Below, piece by piece: positions 1-8,188 of a stretch of 64,000 nucleotides of DNA (positions are counted from its first letter, which is position 1; each line of letters opens with the position of its first letter). Below the pieces are notes generated by a model. The model worked only from the letters and a program-made list of their open reading frames with translations, was not told the origin of the DNA and searched no databases. A program made the translations under genes and the position numbers. The DNA comes from Streptococcus sp. (GTDB lineage: Bacteria; Bacillota; Bacilli; Lactobacillales; Streptococcaceae): the NCBI GenBank assembly GCA_003521145.1, contig DOTL01000006.1:1-64000 (forward strand). Direction: 5' to 3'.

Positions 1-119
1 CTAATTTCAACTTGAAATTTGGGCTCACTCCCTTATTTTTATAATAGGTTTGACTTGTGTTTCAATTGGTTCAATCTTATCACCCTGATAACATAACATT
101 TCACCAGTCTAATAGCTTC

Positions 120-1130
120 TTATGAATAGGCTTTATCCAATTTTTCAAGAAGTTCTTCTTTCTCCTCGTCACTAGCAAATGAAGCTTCGATTGCCGTCTT
201 ATTATGAGCATAAAAGTCTTGCACTGAGCTATTAAAATGCTTGTGATAGAGTTCGTATTCCTTGGTTAAGTTTGTATCAGAAACCGTACGATTGTCTGTA
301 TTAATGGTAATATTCGCACCTGCTGCTTTCATTTTTAGATAAGGAAAATCAGCAACTGTAACGGCTGCCTTAGTCTGCAGATTACTTGTTAAACATAACT
401 CTCCTGTGACACCATTTTTGACAAACTCTTCCAAAAGATCAGGCTCTTGAGCCAAAATCGTTGCATGGCCATTACGCTTAATTCCCATGGCAATCGACTC
501 AGCCAAAAAGGCTGGGCAACCACACTCACCAGCATGAAAAGTCATGGGACGGTTGTAACTTTGGACTTGTTCAATGAGAGGTTTAATCGCTTTAGGTCCA
601 TAATGATGCTCATCTCCGGCAAAATCAAAACCAACAAAGTCACTATTATCAACCTCATTTGCTTCATCAAGAATACGAGCCGTTAATTCTTGATTTGATT
701 GACGCATGCCACAAACTAGGGCCTTAGCTACAATTCCAAATTCTTCTTGAGCTTGACGTAAACCTTGACAAACGGCATCAATGGTTTCAGCGACAGTCAA
801 CCCCTTATCCATTGATAATTCGGGAGCAAAACGCACTTCAATATAGATAACATTTTCAAGAGCAGCCTGTTTAGCGACATCATAAGCCGCAATGGTCAAA
901 GCTTCCTTTGTTTGAAGCAAAGGTCGAATGTAATCAAAAGCCTCTAGATAATCTAGGAGACTCTCACAGGTAGCCGGGGCTGTCACATGGTGTCTGAGCT
1001 CCGCATCGTCCTTAGGTAACTCAATCTTTGCTAAGTCAGCTAGGTGACGAGTAGTTTCCAATGATAGAGAACCATCCAAATGGCAGTGTAGTTCTGTTTT
1101 AGCCAACTTATGAAAATCAATAGCAGTCAT
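120..1130 (-). CDS. add: Adenosine deaminase
   Basis: Converts adenosine (and deoxyadenosine) to inosine in purine salvage; cytosolic zinc enzyme. The 336-residue protein has the N-terminal metal-binding HCHLDGS motif, the catalytic HAGE motif and a C-terminal NTDN segment in place of the usual NTDD, all typical of the amidohydrolase fold. A longer frame runs upstream, but the ATG at 1130 begins [20 protein letters not shown], as family members do, and has an AGAGGAAG ribosome site just before it, so I start there. It diverges from the yghU-like gene and has its own promoter. Length is normal. Function confidence is high. Confidence 0.93.
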   Translation of the reverse strand: MTAIDFHKLAKTELHCHLDGSLSLETTRHLADLAKIELPKDDAELRHHVTAPATCESLLDYLEAFDYIRPLLQTKEALTIAAYDVAKQAALENVIYIEVRFAPELSMDKGLTVAETIDAVCQGLRQAQEEFGIVAKALVCGMRQSNQELTARILDEANEVDNSDFVGFDFAGDEHHYGPKAIKPLIEQVQSYNRPMTFHAGECGCPAFLAESIAMGIKRNGHATILAQEPDLLEEFVKNGVTGELCLTSNLQTKAAVTVADFPYLKMKAAGANITINTDNRTVSDTNLTKEYELYHKHFNSSVQDFYAHNKTAIEASFASDEEKEELLEKLDKAYS

Positions 1131-1185
1131 TCTTTTCTTCCTCTCTAAACAATATGCTTTTATCAGATAAAAATTAATTTTTACT

Positions 1186-1213
1186 ATCTTATCATTCTTA
1201 TAGAAAAAGTCAA
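1186..1213 (-). promoter_or_regulatory. Promoter of add
   Basis: On the minus strand, TTGACT (1208-1213) and TAAGAT (1186-1191) are separated by 16 bases and lie about 55 bases upstream of the add start. Confidence 0.55.
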
Positions 1214-1244
1214 GGTATCGCGCATAATAGGACGTAGTAGATTC

Positions 1245-1273
1245 TTGAAATGCCATTAGCATTTTGTTAGGAT
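1245..1273 (+). promoter_or_regulatory. Promoter of the yghU-like gene
   Basis: TTGAAA (1245-1250) and TAGGAT (1268-1273) have a 17-base spacer, 30 bases upstream of the start codon. Confidence 0.55.
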
Positions 1274-1303
1274 GTAGCTATCAAGGATACAAGGAGAAAC
1301 TTT

Positions 1304-2092
1304 ATGTCTGACTATATTTTACCAGAAGTTTGGCAAAATCCAACCTCTATGGGAGGTGCCTGGGGCAGCCTCAATCAGCCTACAGCTGGTGCACGTTTTG
1401 AACAAACTTTACCTAAAGGTGACCAACCTTTCCAACTCTATACTCTTCCGACACCTAATGGTATCAAGGCAACTATCATGCTTGAAGAACTGAAAGAACT
1501 CGGTGTGACTCAAGCGGGCTATGACGCTTATCGTATTAAGATTGGTGACGGTGACCAATTCGGATCCGACTTTGTTTCAATCAATCCAAACTCAAAGATT
1601 CCAGCCATGATGGATTACTCTGAAGACCAACCGGTTCGTGTCTTTGAATCAGCTAACATCCTGCTTTACTTGGCTGAAAAATTCGGAAAACTCATTCCAA
1701 CTGATCACGCAAAACGTACGGAAGTTCTCAACTGGCTCTTTTGGCAAACAGGTGCTGCTCCCTTCTTAGGTGGTGGCTTTGGGCACTTCTTCCACTATGC
1801 ACCTGAAAAAATCGAATATGCCATCAACCGTTTTGCCATGGAAGCCAAACGCCAACTTGACTTGCTAGATAAAGAATTAGCAACCAAACCTTATATTGCT
1901 GGTGATGAATACACTATCGCTGATATCGCAATTTGGTCTTGGTATGGCCGTCTTGCTCAAGATAAGATTTGGGACAAGGCTGGTATTTTCCTTGATGTTA
2001 AAGAATACAAGCACCTTCAAGCATGGACTGAAAAAATTGCCAACCGTCCAGCGGTTAAACGTGGACTTGAAGTCGACTATAAAGATATCTAA
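1304..2092 (+). CDS. Glutathione S-transferase family, YghU-type
   Basis: A 262-residue cytosolic protein of the YghU branch of the GST superfamily. In E. coli YghU is a glutathione-dependent disulfide-bond oxidoreductase and organic hydroperoxide reductase. Visible are the long N-terminal lead typical of YghU (about 45 residues before the thioredoxin fold), the YTLPTPNG stretch at the glutathione site, the SINPNSKIPAM segment with the cis-proline, FESANILLYLAEKF at the end of the thioredoxin domain, and an all-alpha C-terminal domain from about residue 130. An AAGGAG site precedes the ATG by 7 bases. It is a single-gene unit between its own promoter and terminator. Whether this strain makes or imports glutathione cannot be told here. 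Confidence 0.85.
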   Translation: MSDYILPEVWQNPTSMGGAWGSLNQPTAGARFEQTLPKGDQPFQLYTLPTPNGIKATIMLEELKELGVTQAGYDAYRIKIGDGDQFGSDFVSINPNSKIPAMMDYSEDQPVRVFESANILLYLAEKFGKLIPTDHAKRTEVLNWLFWQTGAAPFLGGGFGHFFHYAPEKIEYAINRFAMEAKRQLDLLDKELATKPYIAGDEYTIADIAIWSWYGRLAQDKIWDKAGIFLDVKEYKHLQAWTEKIANRPAVKRGLEVDYKDI

Positions 2093-2100
2093 TTTTATAG

Positions 2101-2125
2101 CGGTTTGCCTAGGCTAACCGTTTTT
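2101..2125 (+). terminator. Terminator after the yghU-like gene
   Basis: An imperfect hairpin, CGGTT...AACCG with an inner GCC/GGC pair, is followed by five T residues. Confidence 0.7.
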
Positions 2126-2136
2126 CTATTGTTTCA

Positions 2137-2145
2137 TGATATAAT
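2137..2145 (+). promoter_or_regulatory. Extended -10 promoter of the DHH gene
   Basis: TGATATAAT is an extended -10 element, 27 bases upstream of the start codon. No convincing -35 is present; that region is taken up by the preceding terminator. Confidence 0.55.
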
Positions 2146-2171
2146 AGAAACAAAATCACAAGGAGACATTC

Positions 2172-3116
2172 ATGACTGTATTTCAAGCTATTTTAGAAAA
2201 AATAAAAGCCTATGACACTATTATTATTCACCGCCACCAAAGACCTGACCCTGATGCCATTGGTAGTCAGGTAGGACTGAAGGAAATTTTAAAAACAAAC
2301 TTTCCAGATAAAAAGGTTCTTGCGACAGGTGTCAATGAACCTACCTTATCTTGGATTGCTGAAATGGATAAGGTAACTGACCAAGACTATGAAGGAGCGC
2401 TTGTTATTGTTACCGATACAGCCAACACTCCTCGTATCGACGACGACCGTTTTGATAAGGGGGACTTTCTTATCAAAATTGACCATCATCCTAACGACGA
2501 TGTCTACGGCGACCTCCTCTTAGTTGATACGACTGCTTCAAGTGCCAGCGAAATTGTGACTGACTGGGCTCTCACTCTTAGCCTTTCCTTGTCAGATGCC
2601 GCTGCTCGTGTTCTTTACAATGGTATTGTTGGCGATACAGGTCGCTTCCTCTTTCCGTCTACGACACCTAAAACACTTCAAATTGCGGCTAAACTTCGTG
2701 AATACGACTTTGATTTTGCAGCAATGGCACGTCGTATGGATAGTTTCCCATTCAAAATTGCTAGATTACAAGGTTATGTTTTTGATAACCTAGAAGTCGA
2801 TGAAAATGGTGCAGCTCGAGTTGTCTTGACACGAAAGATTTTGGATGAATTCAATGTCACTGATGCTGAAAGTTCTGCAATTGTTGGCACTCCAGGTCGT
2901 ATTGATTGCGTCGAATCTTGGGCTATTTTCGTAGAGCAGCCTGAAGGGCATTACCGTGTACGTCTGCGCAGTAAAAGCATTGTCATCAACGAGATTGCTA
3001 AACGTCATGACGGTGGAGGCCACCCACTTGCTAGTGGTGCCAATTCCTACAGCTTAGACGAAAACGAACAAATCTATCAAGAAATCAAGGATACCGTTGC
3101 CCATGCAACTCACTAA
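2172..3116 (+). CDS. DHH-DHHA1 phosphoesterase, NrnA/Pde2 family
   Basis: A 314-residue cytosolic phosphoesterase with an N-terminal DHH domain (HRHQRPDPDAIGS near residue 20, DTANTPR near 84, IDHHPND near 104) and a C-terminal DHHA1 domain (GGGHPLASG near 279). In streptococci this stand-alone form (Pde2 of S. pneumoniae, DhaP-type) cleaves pApA and short oligonucleotides, and so contributes to c-di-AMP turnover. In B. subtilis the related NrnA also acts on pAp. It lacks the membrane and GGDEF parts of GdpP. The apbE-like frame begins inside its last codons, so the two genes are translationally coupled. The exact substrate is inferred. Confidence 0.88.
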   Translation: MTVFQAILEKIKAYDTIIIHRHQRPDPDAIGSQVGLKEILKTNFPDKKVLATGVNEPTLSWIAEMDKVTDQDYEGALVIVTDTANTPRIDDDRFDKGDFLIKIDHHPNDDVYGDLLLVDTTASSASEIVTDWALTLSLSLSDAAARVLYNGIVGDTGRFLFPSTTPKTLQIAAKLREYDFDFAAMARRMDSFPFKIARLQGYVFDNLEVDENGAARVVLTRKILDEFNVTDAESSAIVGTPGRIDCVESWAIFVEQPEGHYRVRLRSKSIVINEIAKRHDGGGHPLASGANSYSLDENEQIYQEIKDTVAHATH

Positions 3117-4035
3117 TCGTCGTGTACGTCTCATGGGGACTGTGATTGACGTCTCTATCTATCATGAAGAACCAGAACCCCTGCTAGACCAGGTTGAAGC
3201 ACTCCTACATAACTACAATAAGCGCTTCTCTGCCAATGACGACAGTTCCGAACTCATGAAAATTAACAAGGCAGCAGGCTTACATTCGGTGACGGTTCAC
3301 CCAGAGCTTTTTGAACTTATTGCTCTTGGAAAATGGCATAGCTGCCAACCTGGAAGTCACCTTAACATTGCTATTGGACCTCTCACTCAGACTTGGCGAA
3401 TTGGTTTTTCGGATGCCAAGTTGCCTCTGCCTGAAGAAATTCGTCCGCTCCTGGAAATTATCAATCCCAACGCCATTGTTCTATCCGAGGAAAATCAAAG
3501 CGTTTTTCTCAAAGAAAAAGGGATGAAAATTGATCTTGGTGCCCTGGCAAAGGGATATATTGCAGATCGTATTGCAGATTTTCTTAAAGCGGAAAAAGTG
3601 ACCAGTGCCCTAATCAATCTTGGAGGTAATGTTCTAACCTTTGGACCAGCTCTCCATAATCCTGATGAAAAATGGCGGATTGGTATTCAAAATCCTAAGG
3701 AGACTAGAAACACAAATCTTATGGTGCTTGCTATAAGAGATCAGTCTATTGTCACTTCAGGAATCTATGAACGTACTTTTGAGATAAATGGCAAGACCTA
3801 CCATCATATTTTTGATAGCCAGACTGGTTATCCAGTCTCCTGTGACCTAGCTAGTCTTACCATCATTTCATCCCTCTCAGTTGATGGCGAAATTTGGACG
3901 ACACGTTTATTTGGCTCAAATCTAGAATGCATTTTCCAGGAAGTTAGTTCACAACCAAATCTTGAAGCAATCATCGTTGATAAAGATAATCGATGCTTTC
4001 AGACAGGTGGCATTTACAAAATGCGAATTTCCTAA
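3103..4035 (+). CDS. apbE: ApbE-like FAD:protein FMN transferase
   Basis: Moves FMN from FAD onto Thr or Ser of target flavoproteins. The 310-residue protein has family hallmarks: NKRFSANDDSSELMKIN near the N-terminus, KIDLGALAKGYIADRI in the middle (consensus DLGgiaKGyavD), the glycine-rich INLGGN loop, and HHIFDSQTGYP near the C-terminus. There is no lipobox or signal peptide, unlike most ApbE proteins, so it probably acts in the cytosol. The start overlaps the end of the DHH gene. An ATG at 3103 and a TTG at 3097 are both possible, and the AAGGA at 3087 is spaced better for the TTG. No target flavoprotein (NqrC- or fumarate-reductase-like) is visible in this window. Confidence 0.85.
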   Translation: MQLTNRRVRLMGTVIDVSIYHEEPEPLLDQVEALLHNYNKRFSANDDSSELMKINKAAGLHSVTVHPELFELIALGKWHSCQPGSHLNIAIGPLTQTWRIGFSDAKLPLPEEIRPLLEIINPNAIVLSEENQSVFLKEKGMKIDLGALAKGYIADRIADFLKAEKVTSALINLGGNVLTFGPALHNPDEKWRIGIQNPKETRNTNLMVLAIRDQSIVTSGIYERTFEINGKTYHHIFDSQTGYPVSCDLASLTIISSLSVDGEIWTTRLFGSNLECIFQEVSSQPNLEAIIVDKDNRCFQTGGIYKMRIS

Positions 4036-4052
4036 AAAATAGTAAAAAAGAC

Positions 4053-4081
4053 TTGTCAAGAAGACCACCTTTTGATAAACT
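4053..4081 (+). promoter_or_regulatory. Promoter of rpmE2
   Basis: TTGTCA (4053-4058) and TAAACT (4076-4081), with a 17-base spacer and an upstream TG making an extended -10. The leader carries a small dyad (ATGGT...ACCAT, about 4099-4117) just before the ribosome site. It could control translation, but this is not established. Confidence 0.5.
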
Positions 4082-4139
4082 AAAATAGTTAAAAAACTAT
4101 GGTGCGGAAAGTACCATGGCAGAAAGGAAATATTTTAAC

Positions 4140-4382
4140 ATGAAAAAAGATATCCATCCAGATTACCATCAAGTAGTATTCATGGACACAACTACTGGTT
4201 ACCAATTCCTTAGCGGTTCAACTAAACACTCAAACGAAACAGTTGAATTCGAAGGTGAAACTTACCCACTTATCCGTGTAGAAATTTCATCAGATTCACA
4301 CCCATTCTACACTGGCCGTCAAAAATTCACTCAAGCAGACGGACGCGTGGATCGTTTCAACAAAAAATACGGTCTCAAATAA
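4140..4382 (+). CDS. rpmE2: 50S ribosomal protein L31 type B
   Basis: An 80-residue ribosomal protein starting [16 protein letters not shown]. It has no cysteines, so it is the zinc-free type B (YtjA/RpmE2) form that replaces zinc-bound L31 when zinc is scarce in bacteria that have both. Many streptococci have only this form. The frame is open further upstream, but the ATG at 4140 matches the conserved N-terminus and follows AAAGGA. It is transcribed alone between its own promoter and a strong terminator. Confidence 0.95.
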   Translation: MKKDIHPDYHQVVFMDTTTGYQFLSGSTKHSNETVEFEGETYPLIRVEISSDSHPFYTGRQKFTQADGRVDRFNKKYGLK

Positions 4383-4401
4383 GCAACATCTTGTTGTTAA
4401 G

Positions 4402-4426
4402 CCATTCCAATTGGAATGGTTTTTTT
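4402..4426 (+). terminator. Terminator after rpmE2
   Basis: A perfect palindrome, CCATTCCAATTGGAATGG, followed by seven T residues. Confidence 0.9.
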
Positions 4427-4469
4427 GTATTCTCTTGGCTATAATCTCTCCTACTCCCCTCTTATAAAA

Positions 4470-4498
4470 TAAAAAACAGCTTCCATATGGAAACCGTT
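4470..4498 (-). terminator. Terminator after the Nramp-like gene
   Basis: On the minus strand, a hairpin around TTCCATATGGAA extended by CGG/CTG arms is followed by a run of six T residues. Confidence 0.8.
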
Positions 4499-4506
4499 TA
4501 ATCCTA

Positions 4507-5769
4507 TTAACCTGCTTTACCAATAGCCAAAGCCCAGATAAAGAAGAGGGCAAATCCAAATAAGAAGATCAAACCTGCAACAGCAAGACCTTTCAACCAA
4601 GTTGGAAGGTCTCTCTTTGCTTTTGTAACAAGTACATAATTCAAAAGCGCAAAGAAAGGTGTTGTAAGGAATGAACCAATCATTGCAAAACGAAGCATTG
4701 TTGCTACTTGACCTTGGAAGAAGAAAATAATGATAAGACCAAGAATAGCTGTCAAGGTCATCCAAACATTCAATTGTGTTTGATTTTTTTCTTTTTGTTT
4801 AAACAAAAGACGAAGAGAAATCTCGTTAACACGTGAGTAACCATCGATAACAGTAATCACAGTACCAAAGATACACAAGAAAGCGATAAAGGTAATCAAA
4901 TAGCGTGACCACTCACCAAGTACTGAGGCATACATACCAACAAACTGAGCAATATACTTAGCTGATGCTGCTTCTACTGGTTTACCAGTTGGATACTGGA
5001 TAAGAGCACCTAAGGCTACAAAGAATACTGCAAGAATAGCTGTTCCAATGTAACCAATGTTAAAGTCAAAGAGAGCATCATCAGTGTTGAAATCAACAGT
5101 TTTCTTTTTTTCAGCTGACCAAAGTGAGTTAATGGCTGAAATTTCAATTGGAGCTGGCATCCATCCAAGAAGTGAAACGATAAATGGAAGGGCTGCTAGC
5201 TGCCATGGTGTTTTTTCAACGAAGTCAGCACTGTACTCTGGGTGTTTGATTGTTGCAATAATAACTGCTGCTACTGTTGCGATAGTCAAGGCTGACATAA
5301 TCCATTTAGCCATACCATCAAGAAGTTTGTAACCACCAAAGAGTAACATACCCCAGATAATTGCAACCAAAATAATTGACCAAGTGGTAATACTCAAACC
5401 AAGCATTGGAAAGGCACTAGCAATGATAGCTGAACAAAGAATAGAAACACCTGCAGTATTAACCAAGGCTGAAAAGACATTCAAAATGAAGAATACCCAA
5501 AGATATAATTTACCTTTCTCAGCATAACCTTCAACAAGGGTTTTACCCGTATCTGCGGTATACTCAGCACCAAAACGGAAGAATGGGTATTTAAAGAGGT
5601 TAGCTAGAATAACCAAGCCTAGCAAGGCCCATCCATAAGAACCACCCGCTTGAGTTGATGAAACGATGTGGGAACCACCTACGGCCGCTGAAGCCATTAG
5701 GATACCAGGTCCCATTGCTTTTATTTTACTACGCCAGGTAGACTGCCTAGATATACTTATTTCTGACAT
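4507..5769 (-). CDS. Divergent Nramp (SLC11)-like membrane transporter
   Basis: A 420-residue protein with about 11 membrane helices and the overall Nramp pattern: GPGILMASAA at the start of TM1, the AGG of the next turn, and a broken TM6. The canonical metal-binding DPGN of TM1 is replaced by GGSH (residues 31-34), and the TM6 MPH motif is MPAPI (204-208). True Nramp proteins use the DPGN Asp and Asn and the MPH Met to bind Mn2+ or Fe2+. This is therefore a distant branch whose substrate cannot be assumed to be manganese or iron. AGGAG precedes the ATG. It forms a one-gene unit with its own promoter and terminator. Confidence 0.75.
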   Translation of the reverse strand: MSEISISRQSTWRSKIKAMGPGILMASAAVGGSHIVSSTQAGGSYGWALLGLVILANLFKYPFFRFGAEYTADTGKTLVEGYAEKGKLYLWVFFILNVFSALVNTAGVSILCSAIIASAFPMLGLSITTWSIILVAIIWGMLLFGGYKLLDGMAKWIMSALTIATVAAVIIATIKHPEYSADFVEKTPWQLAALPFIVSLLGWMPAPIEISAINSLWSAEKKKTVDFNTDDALFDFNIGYIGTAILAVFFVALGALIQYPTGKPVEAASAKYIAQFVGMYASVLGEWSRYLITFIAFLCIFGTVITVIDGYSRVNEISLRLLFKQKEKNQTQLNVWMTLTAILGLIIIFFFQGQVATMLRFAMIGSFLTTPFFALLNYVLVTKAKRDLPTWLKGLAVAGLIFLFGFALFFIWALAIGKAG

Positions 5770-5817
5770 AAGAGAATCTCCTAAAAGTTTTCAGTATAAT
5801 CTGAATTGATGTTTATA

Positions 5818-5846
5818 ATTTTACACAATTATTGGAATAATTTCAA
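5818..5846 (-). promoter_or_regulatory. Promoter of the Nramp-like gene
   Basis: On the minus strand, TTGAAA (5841-5846), a 17-base spacer and TAAAAT (5818-5823), about 48 bases upstream of the start. Confidence 0.6.
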
Positions 5847-5877
5847 TAGCATTTCAAATATTTTCTAAAAATAGAAA

Positions 5878-5900
5878 AAAGCCATCCAAACGGATAGCTC
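5878..5900 (-). terminator. Terminator after the DUF1002 gene
   Basis: On the minus strand, AGCTATCC...GGATGGCT forms a hairpin followed by TTTTTTC. Confidence 0.8.
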
Positions 5901-5905
5901 TTTTA

Positions 5906-6874
5906 CTATTTAGAAAGTCCCGTAAAGAAATCTACGATGGCTTGCCAGATTTGTGCAAAAATATTTTTGCTGCTCTCAACCGCTTTGTTGGCATTAAAGT
6001 TTAGTTTGATTCCAGAGAAGGTATTACCAGCTTTCGAAACGATAGAATCTTTTAGTGAACTCAAGCTTGACTTGAAACTAGCACTATCAATGATTGAAGA
6101 CTTAGATAAATTCAGAGCAAAATTCACCAGAAGATTGATTTGCGTATCAGAAAGATTCAAGTTGTAGTTATTGATGGTTTGCTGAACAATCGTTTTAGCT
6201 TGATCTTCAGTCAACTTATCTCCTTTATCAGCAACAGCTGACTTAATATCAGTCATAGCTACATTAAGCTTGTCTGCGTCATAGTCAGTCTTTCCTGAAT
6301 TTTCCTCATTAATTTGAGAAAGGGTTTTGAGTTCCTCTTGCGCAAGCTCTTTGCTTTCATCTGAAACTTTAGCCCCATTTTGCTCAAGGGAATAGTAAAT
6401 ACCAGCCAAGGCACTTTCTCCAGTAACTGCGATTGGTGCGGCTACCGTAATCTTGGCATGTTCAATACCGAGTGTCGTTGCAGCATTACGATACATATCT
6501 GGAGTGATTTTCGTGATATTTTGCGGTGTCACAATCTCTACACTCAAGGTTTCCTTAGCACCTAGCTTAGCAATCTTAACTGAAGAATACAGCTGAAGAC
6601 TAGAATCGTCAGCAACGTTCATAATATTCGCATAAGCAGATGTCGTCAAAGTCTTGACATTAGTATCCTTACTACTGTCATACCCTAACAAATTCAAGGT
6701 TTCATTACGTTGCTCTTCAGACAAAGAATACCCCATCACATAGTCTGGTTGAACATAGGATTCATCAATAACCTTTTGGACTTGTGATGATGTTTCTGCT
6801 TGAGCAACCGAAGTAAAGGCTGTTACTGAAGCCAACATAGCCATCCCAGTAACAAGAAGTTTTTTCAATTTCAT
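5906..6874 (-). CDS. Secreted DUF1002 protein
   Basis: A 322-residue exported protein. Residues 1-26 form a signal peptide (KLKK, hydrophobic core, AQA cleavage site). The rest matches the DUF1002 family, which is common in Firmicutes and has no known function. The body is rich in Ser, Thr, Asn and Lys, with amphipathic stretches near residues 150-290 and a hydrophobic, aromatic C-terminal tail (IWQAIVDFFTGL). There is no LPXTG motif or lipobox, so it is probably released or loosely bound to the surface. It has its own promoter and a leader of about 75 bases carrying a possible 12-codon upstream frame. Confidence 0.8.
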   Translation of the reverse strand: MKLKKLLVTGMAMLASVTAFTSVAQAETSSQVQKVIDESYVQPDYVMGYSLSEEQRNETLNLLGYDSSKDTNVKTLTTSAYANIMNVADDSSLQLYSSVKIAKLGAKETLSVEIVTPQNITKITPDMYRNAATTLGIEHAKITVAAPIAVTGESALAGIYYSLEQNGAKVSDESKELAQEELKTLSQINEENSGKTDYDADKLNVAMTDIKSAVADKGDKLTEDQAKTIVQQTINNYNLNLSDTQINLLVNFALNLSKSSIIDSASFKSSLSSLKDSIVSKAGNTFSGIKLNFNANKAVESSKNIFAQIWQAIVDFFTGLSK

Positions 6875-6909
6875 GTGTGTTTCCTTTCGAAAATAGAATA
6901 ATATTCCAT
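6871..6909 (-). CDS. Possible 12-residue upstream peptide
   Basis: In the leader of the DUF1002 gene, AGGAGATT precedes ATG and a 12-codon frame (MEYYSIFERKHT). Its TGA stop overlaps the ATG of the main gene as ATGA. The ribosome site is unusually close to the ATG, so translation is uncertain. The overlap would allow coupling. Confidence 0.25.
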   Translation of the reverse strand: MEYYSIFERKHT

Positions 6910-6952
6910 AATCTCCTAAAGGACGACTGACTCTAGGCTCATCCGTTCACTT

Positions 6953-6983
6953 ATTATACCACGACTTAAAAAATTTAGGTCAA
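6953..6983 (-). promoter_or_regulatory. Promoter of the DUF1002 gene
   Basis: On the minus strand, TTGACC (6978-6983) and an extended -10 TGGTATAAT (hexamer 6953-6958). The 19-base spacer is long, but the extended -10 compensates. Confidence 0.55.
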
Positions 6984-6988
6984 AAAAA

Positions 6989-7390
6989 CTACTCGTGCAA
7001 CTCCAAGGGAAGACCATCTGGATCAGCAAAGAAAGTCATCTTTTCACCGGTAAAAGTGTCCTTGCGAATAGGTTGGCAGGAGATACCCTTTTGTTCTAAC
7101 TCTTTGACAACCTCTTCAATATTAATCACTCTGAAAGCTAAATGACGTAAGCCACACGCTTCAGGATAAGACGGACGTTTTGGGGGCTCCACATAGTTCG
7201 GATCATTAGTCTTATTTCCAAAGATTTCTATTTCTATATTTCCACAACGTAAATCTAACTTATAATCATGGCGTTCTGGACGGTGATTTTCTCGAATAAT
7301 ATCAAAGCCAAGTTTATTGACATAAAAATCTCGAGACAAGTCAAAATCAGAAACAATAATAGCAACATGGTGCACTGTATTTAAAAACAT
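6989..7390 (-). CDS. VOC family protein, GloA2/YaeR-like
   Basis: A 133-residue single-domain vicinal-oxygen-chelate protein: HHVAIIVSDFDLSRDFYVNKLGF at the N-terminus, EIEIFG in the middle, CGLRHLAFRV and FFADPDGLPLELHE at the end. These carry the His and Glu metal ligands of glyoxalase-like proteins. The substrate of this short streptococcal form is not known; it is often called lactoylglutathione lyase only by similarity. The start is the ATG after GGAGGA (MFLNTVHH) rather than one four codons upstream. It is the last gene of the gyrA-srtA operon, 36 bases after srtA. Confidence 0.82.
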   Translation of the reverse strand: MFLNTVHHVAIIVSDFDLSRDFYVNKLGFDIIRENHRPERHDYKLDLRCGNIEIEIFGNKTNDPNYVEPPKRPSYPEACGLRHLAFRVINIEEVVKELEQKGISCQPIRKDTFTGEKMTFFADPDGLPLELHE

Positions 7391-7426
7391 ATTTTCCTCC
7401 ATAGAAAAAGGCCCGAAGGCCCTATC

Positions 7427-8188
7427 TTAACTTTGAAATTGATTGTATGATTTATTAAAGGCTTCAATAATATCTGAACTAGCCTTGTCAAAATCTACCT
7501 GTGATTTCAATTCACCTTTGACGATTGTACGCTGAGTTGCTTCAGCATCCGTACAAGTTACAAGGGTAACTTCAGACTTGCCAGGTGTATCATCAACTAC
7601 TGCTACTTCAGTTGGTTGGACAACCTTCACTTTACTAATAACATAAGTATAGACTTTATTTTTATCCGTAAGATAAATCTTCATACCTTCCTTAGCCTTA
7701 TCTAGCAGTGAAAATAGCATGTCAGATGCACCGGCAATACCAAAGACGTGGTGGCTAGCTAGTGAATAGTTGTTTTCACCACCCATGACTTGATCTTCTT
7801 TCATCGTTCCTGCACCGTAAGTCAACTCTGTATTGCCAAGTCCTTTGAAAATAGGGAGATTGATACCTACCTCTGGAATAGCAATACCACCAACGACAGG
7901 AAGCTCTTGAGCATCCATCTGTGCCTGCAAGACAGACTCTGTTCTAATCGATTTAACGGTGTCAAAGTCAAAGCTAGTCTTAGCTTCCTTGTTTTTCTCA
8001 ATAGTCTTTTTAGAAACCTTGCTCACTTGATACTTATTTGTATTCCAAGCAATCACTGTGTTTAGAATAGACTTATTGAAAATCAAGGCTAAACCAACAA
8101 CTAAGAGAACAACAATCAACACCCAGCGAAGAATATCAAGCCACTTACGGCGTTTTTTTGTTGCGTTATTTTTCATATCTTTACTCAT
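7427..8188 (-). CDS. srtA: Class A sortase
   Basis: A membrane-anchored transpeptidase that cuts LPXTG proteins between Thr and Gly and links them to the cell wall. Its 253 residues comprise a cytosolic basic tail, one membrane helix (about 20-40), a linker and the sortase beta barrel. The catalytic triad is visible: His146 in LASHH, Cys212 in TLVTC and Arg220. Its ATG overlaps the gyrA stop codon (TAATG), so the two are translationally coupled, the usual streptococcal arrangement. No LPXTG substrate gene is intact in this window. Confidence 0.93.
   Translation of the reverse strand: MSKDMKNNATKKRRKWLDILRWVLIVVLLVVGLALIFNKSILNTVIAWNTNKYQVSKVSKKTIEKNKEAKTSFDFDTVKSIRTESVLQAQMDAQELPVVGGIAIPEVGINLPIFKGLGNTELTYGAGTMKEDQVMGGENNYSLASHHVFGIAGASDMLFSLLDKAKEGMKIYLTDKNKVYTYVISKVKVVQPTEVAVVDDTPGKSEVTLVTCTDAEATQRTIVKGELKSQVDFDKASSDIIEAFNKSYNQFQS

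Noticed and set aside
1..119. Short minus-strand frame MLCYQGDKIEPIETQVKPIIKIRE downstream of add
   Set aside because: 24 codons, no ribosome site of its own, and the upstream frame is closed by TAG. The composition looks coding-like, but there is nothing else to support it.
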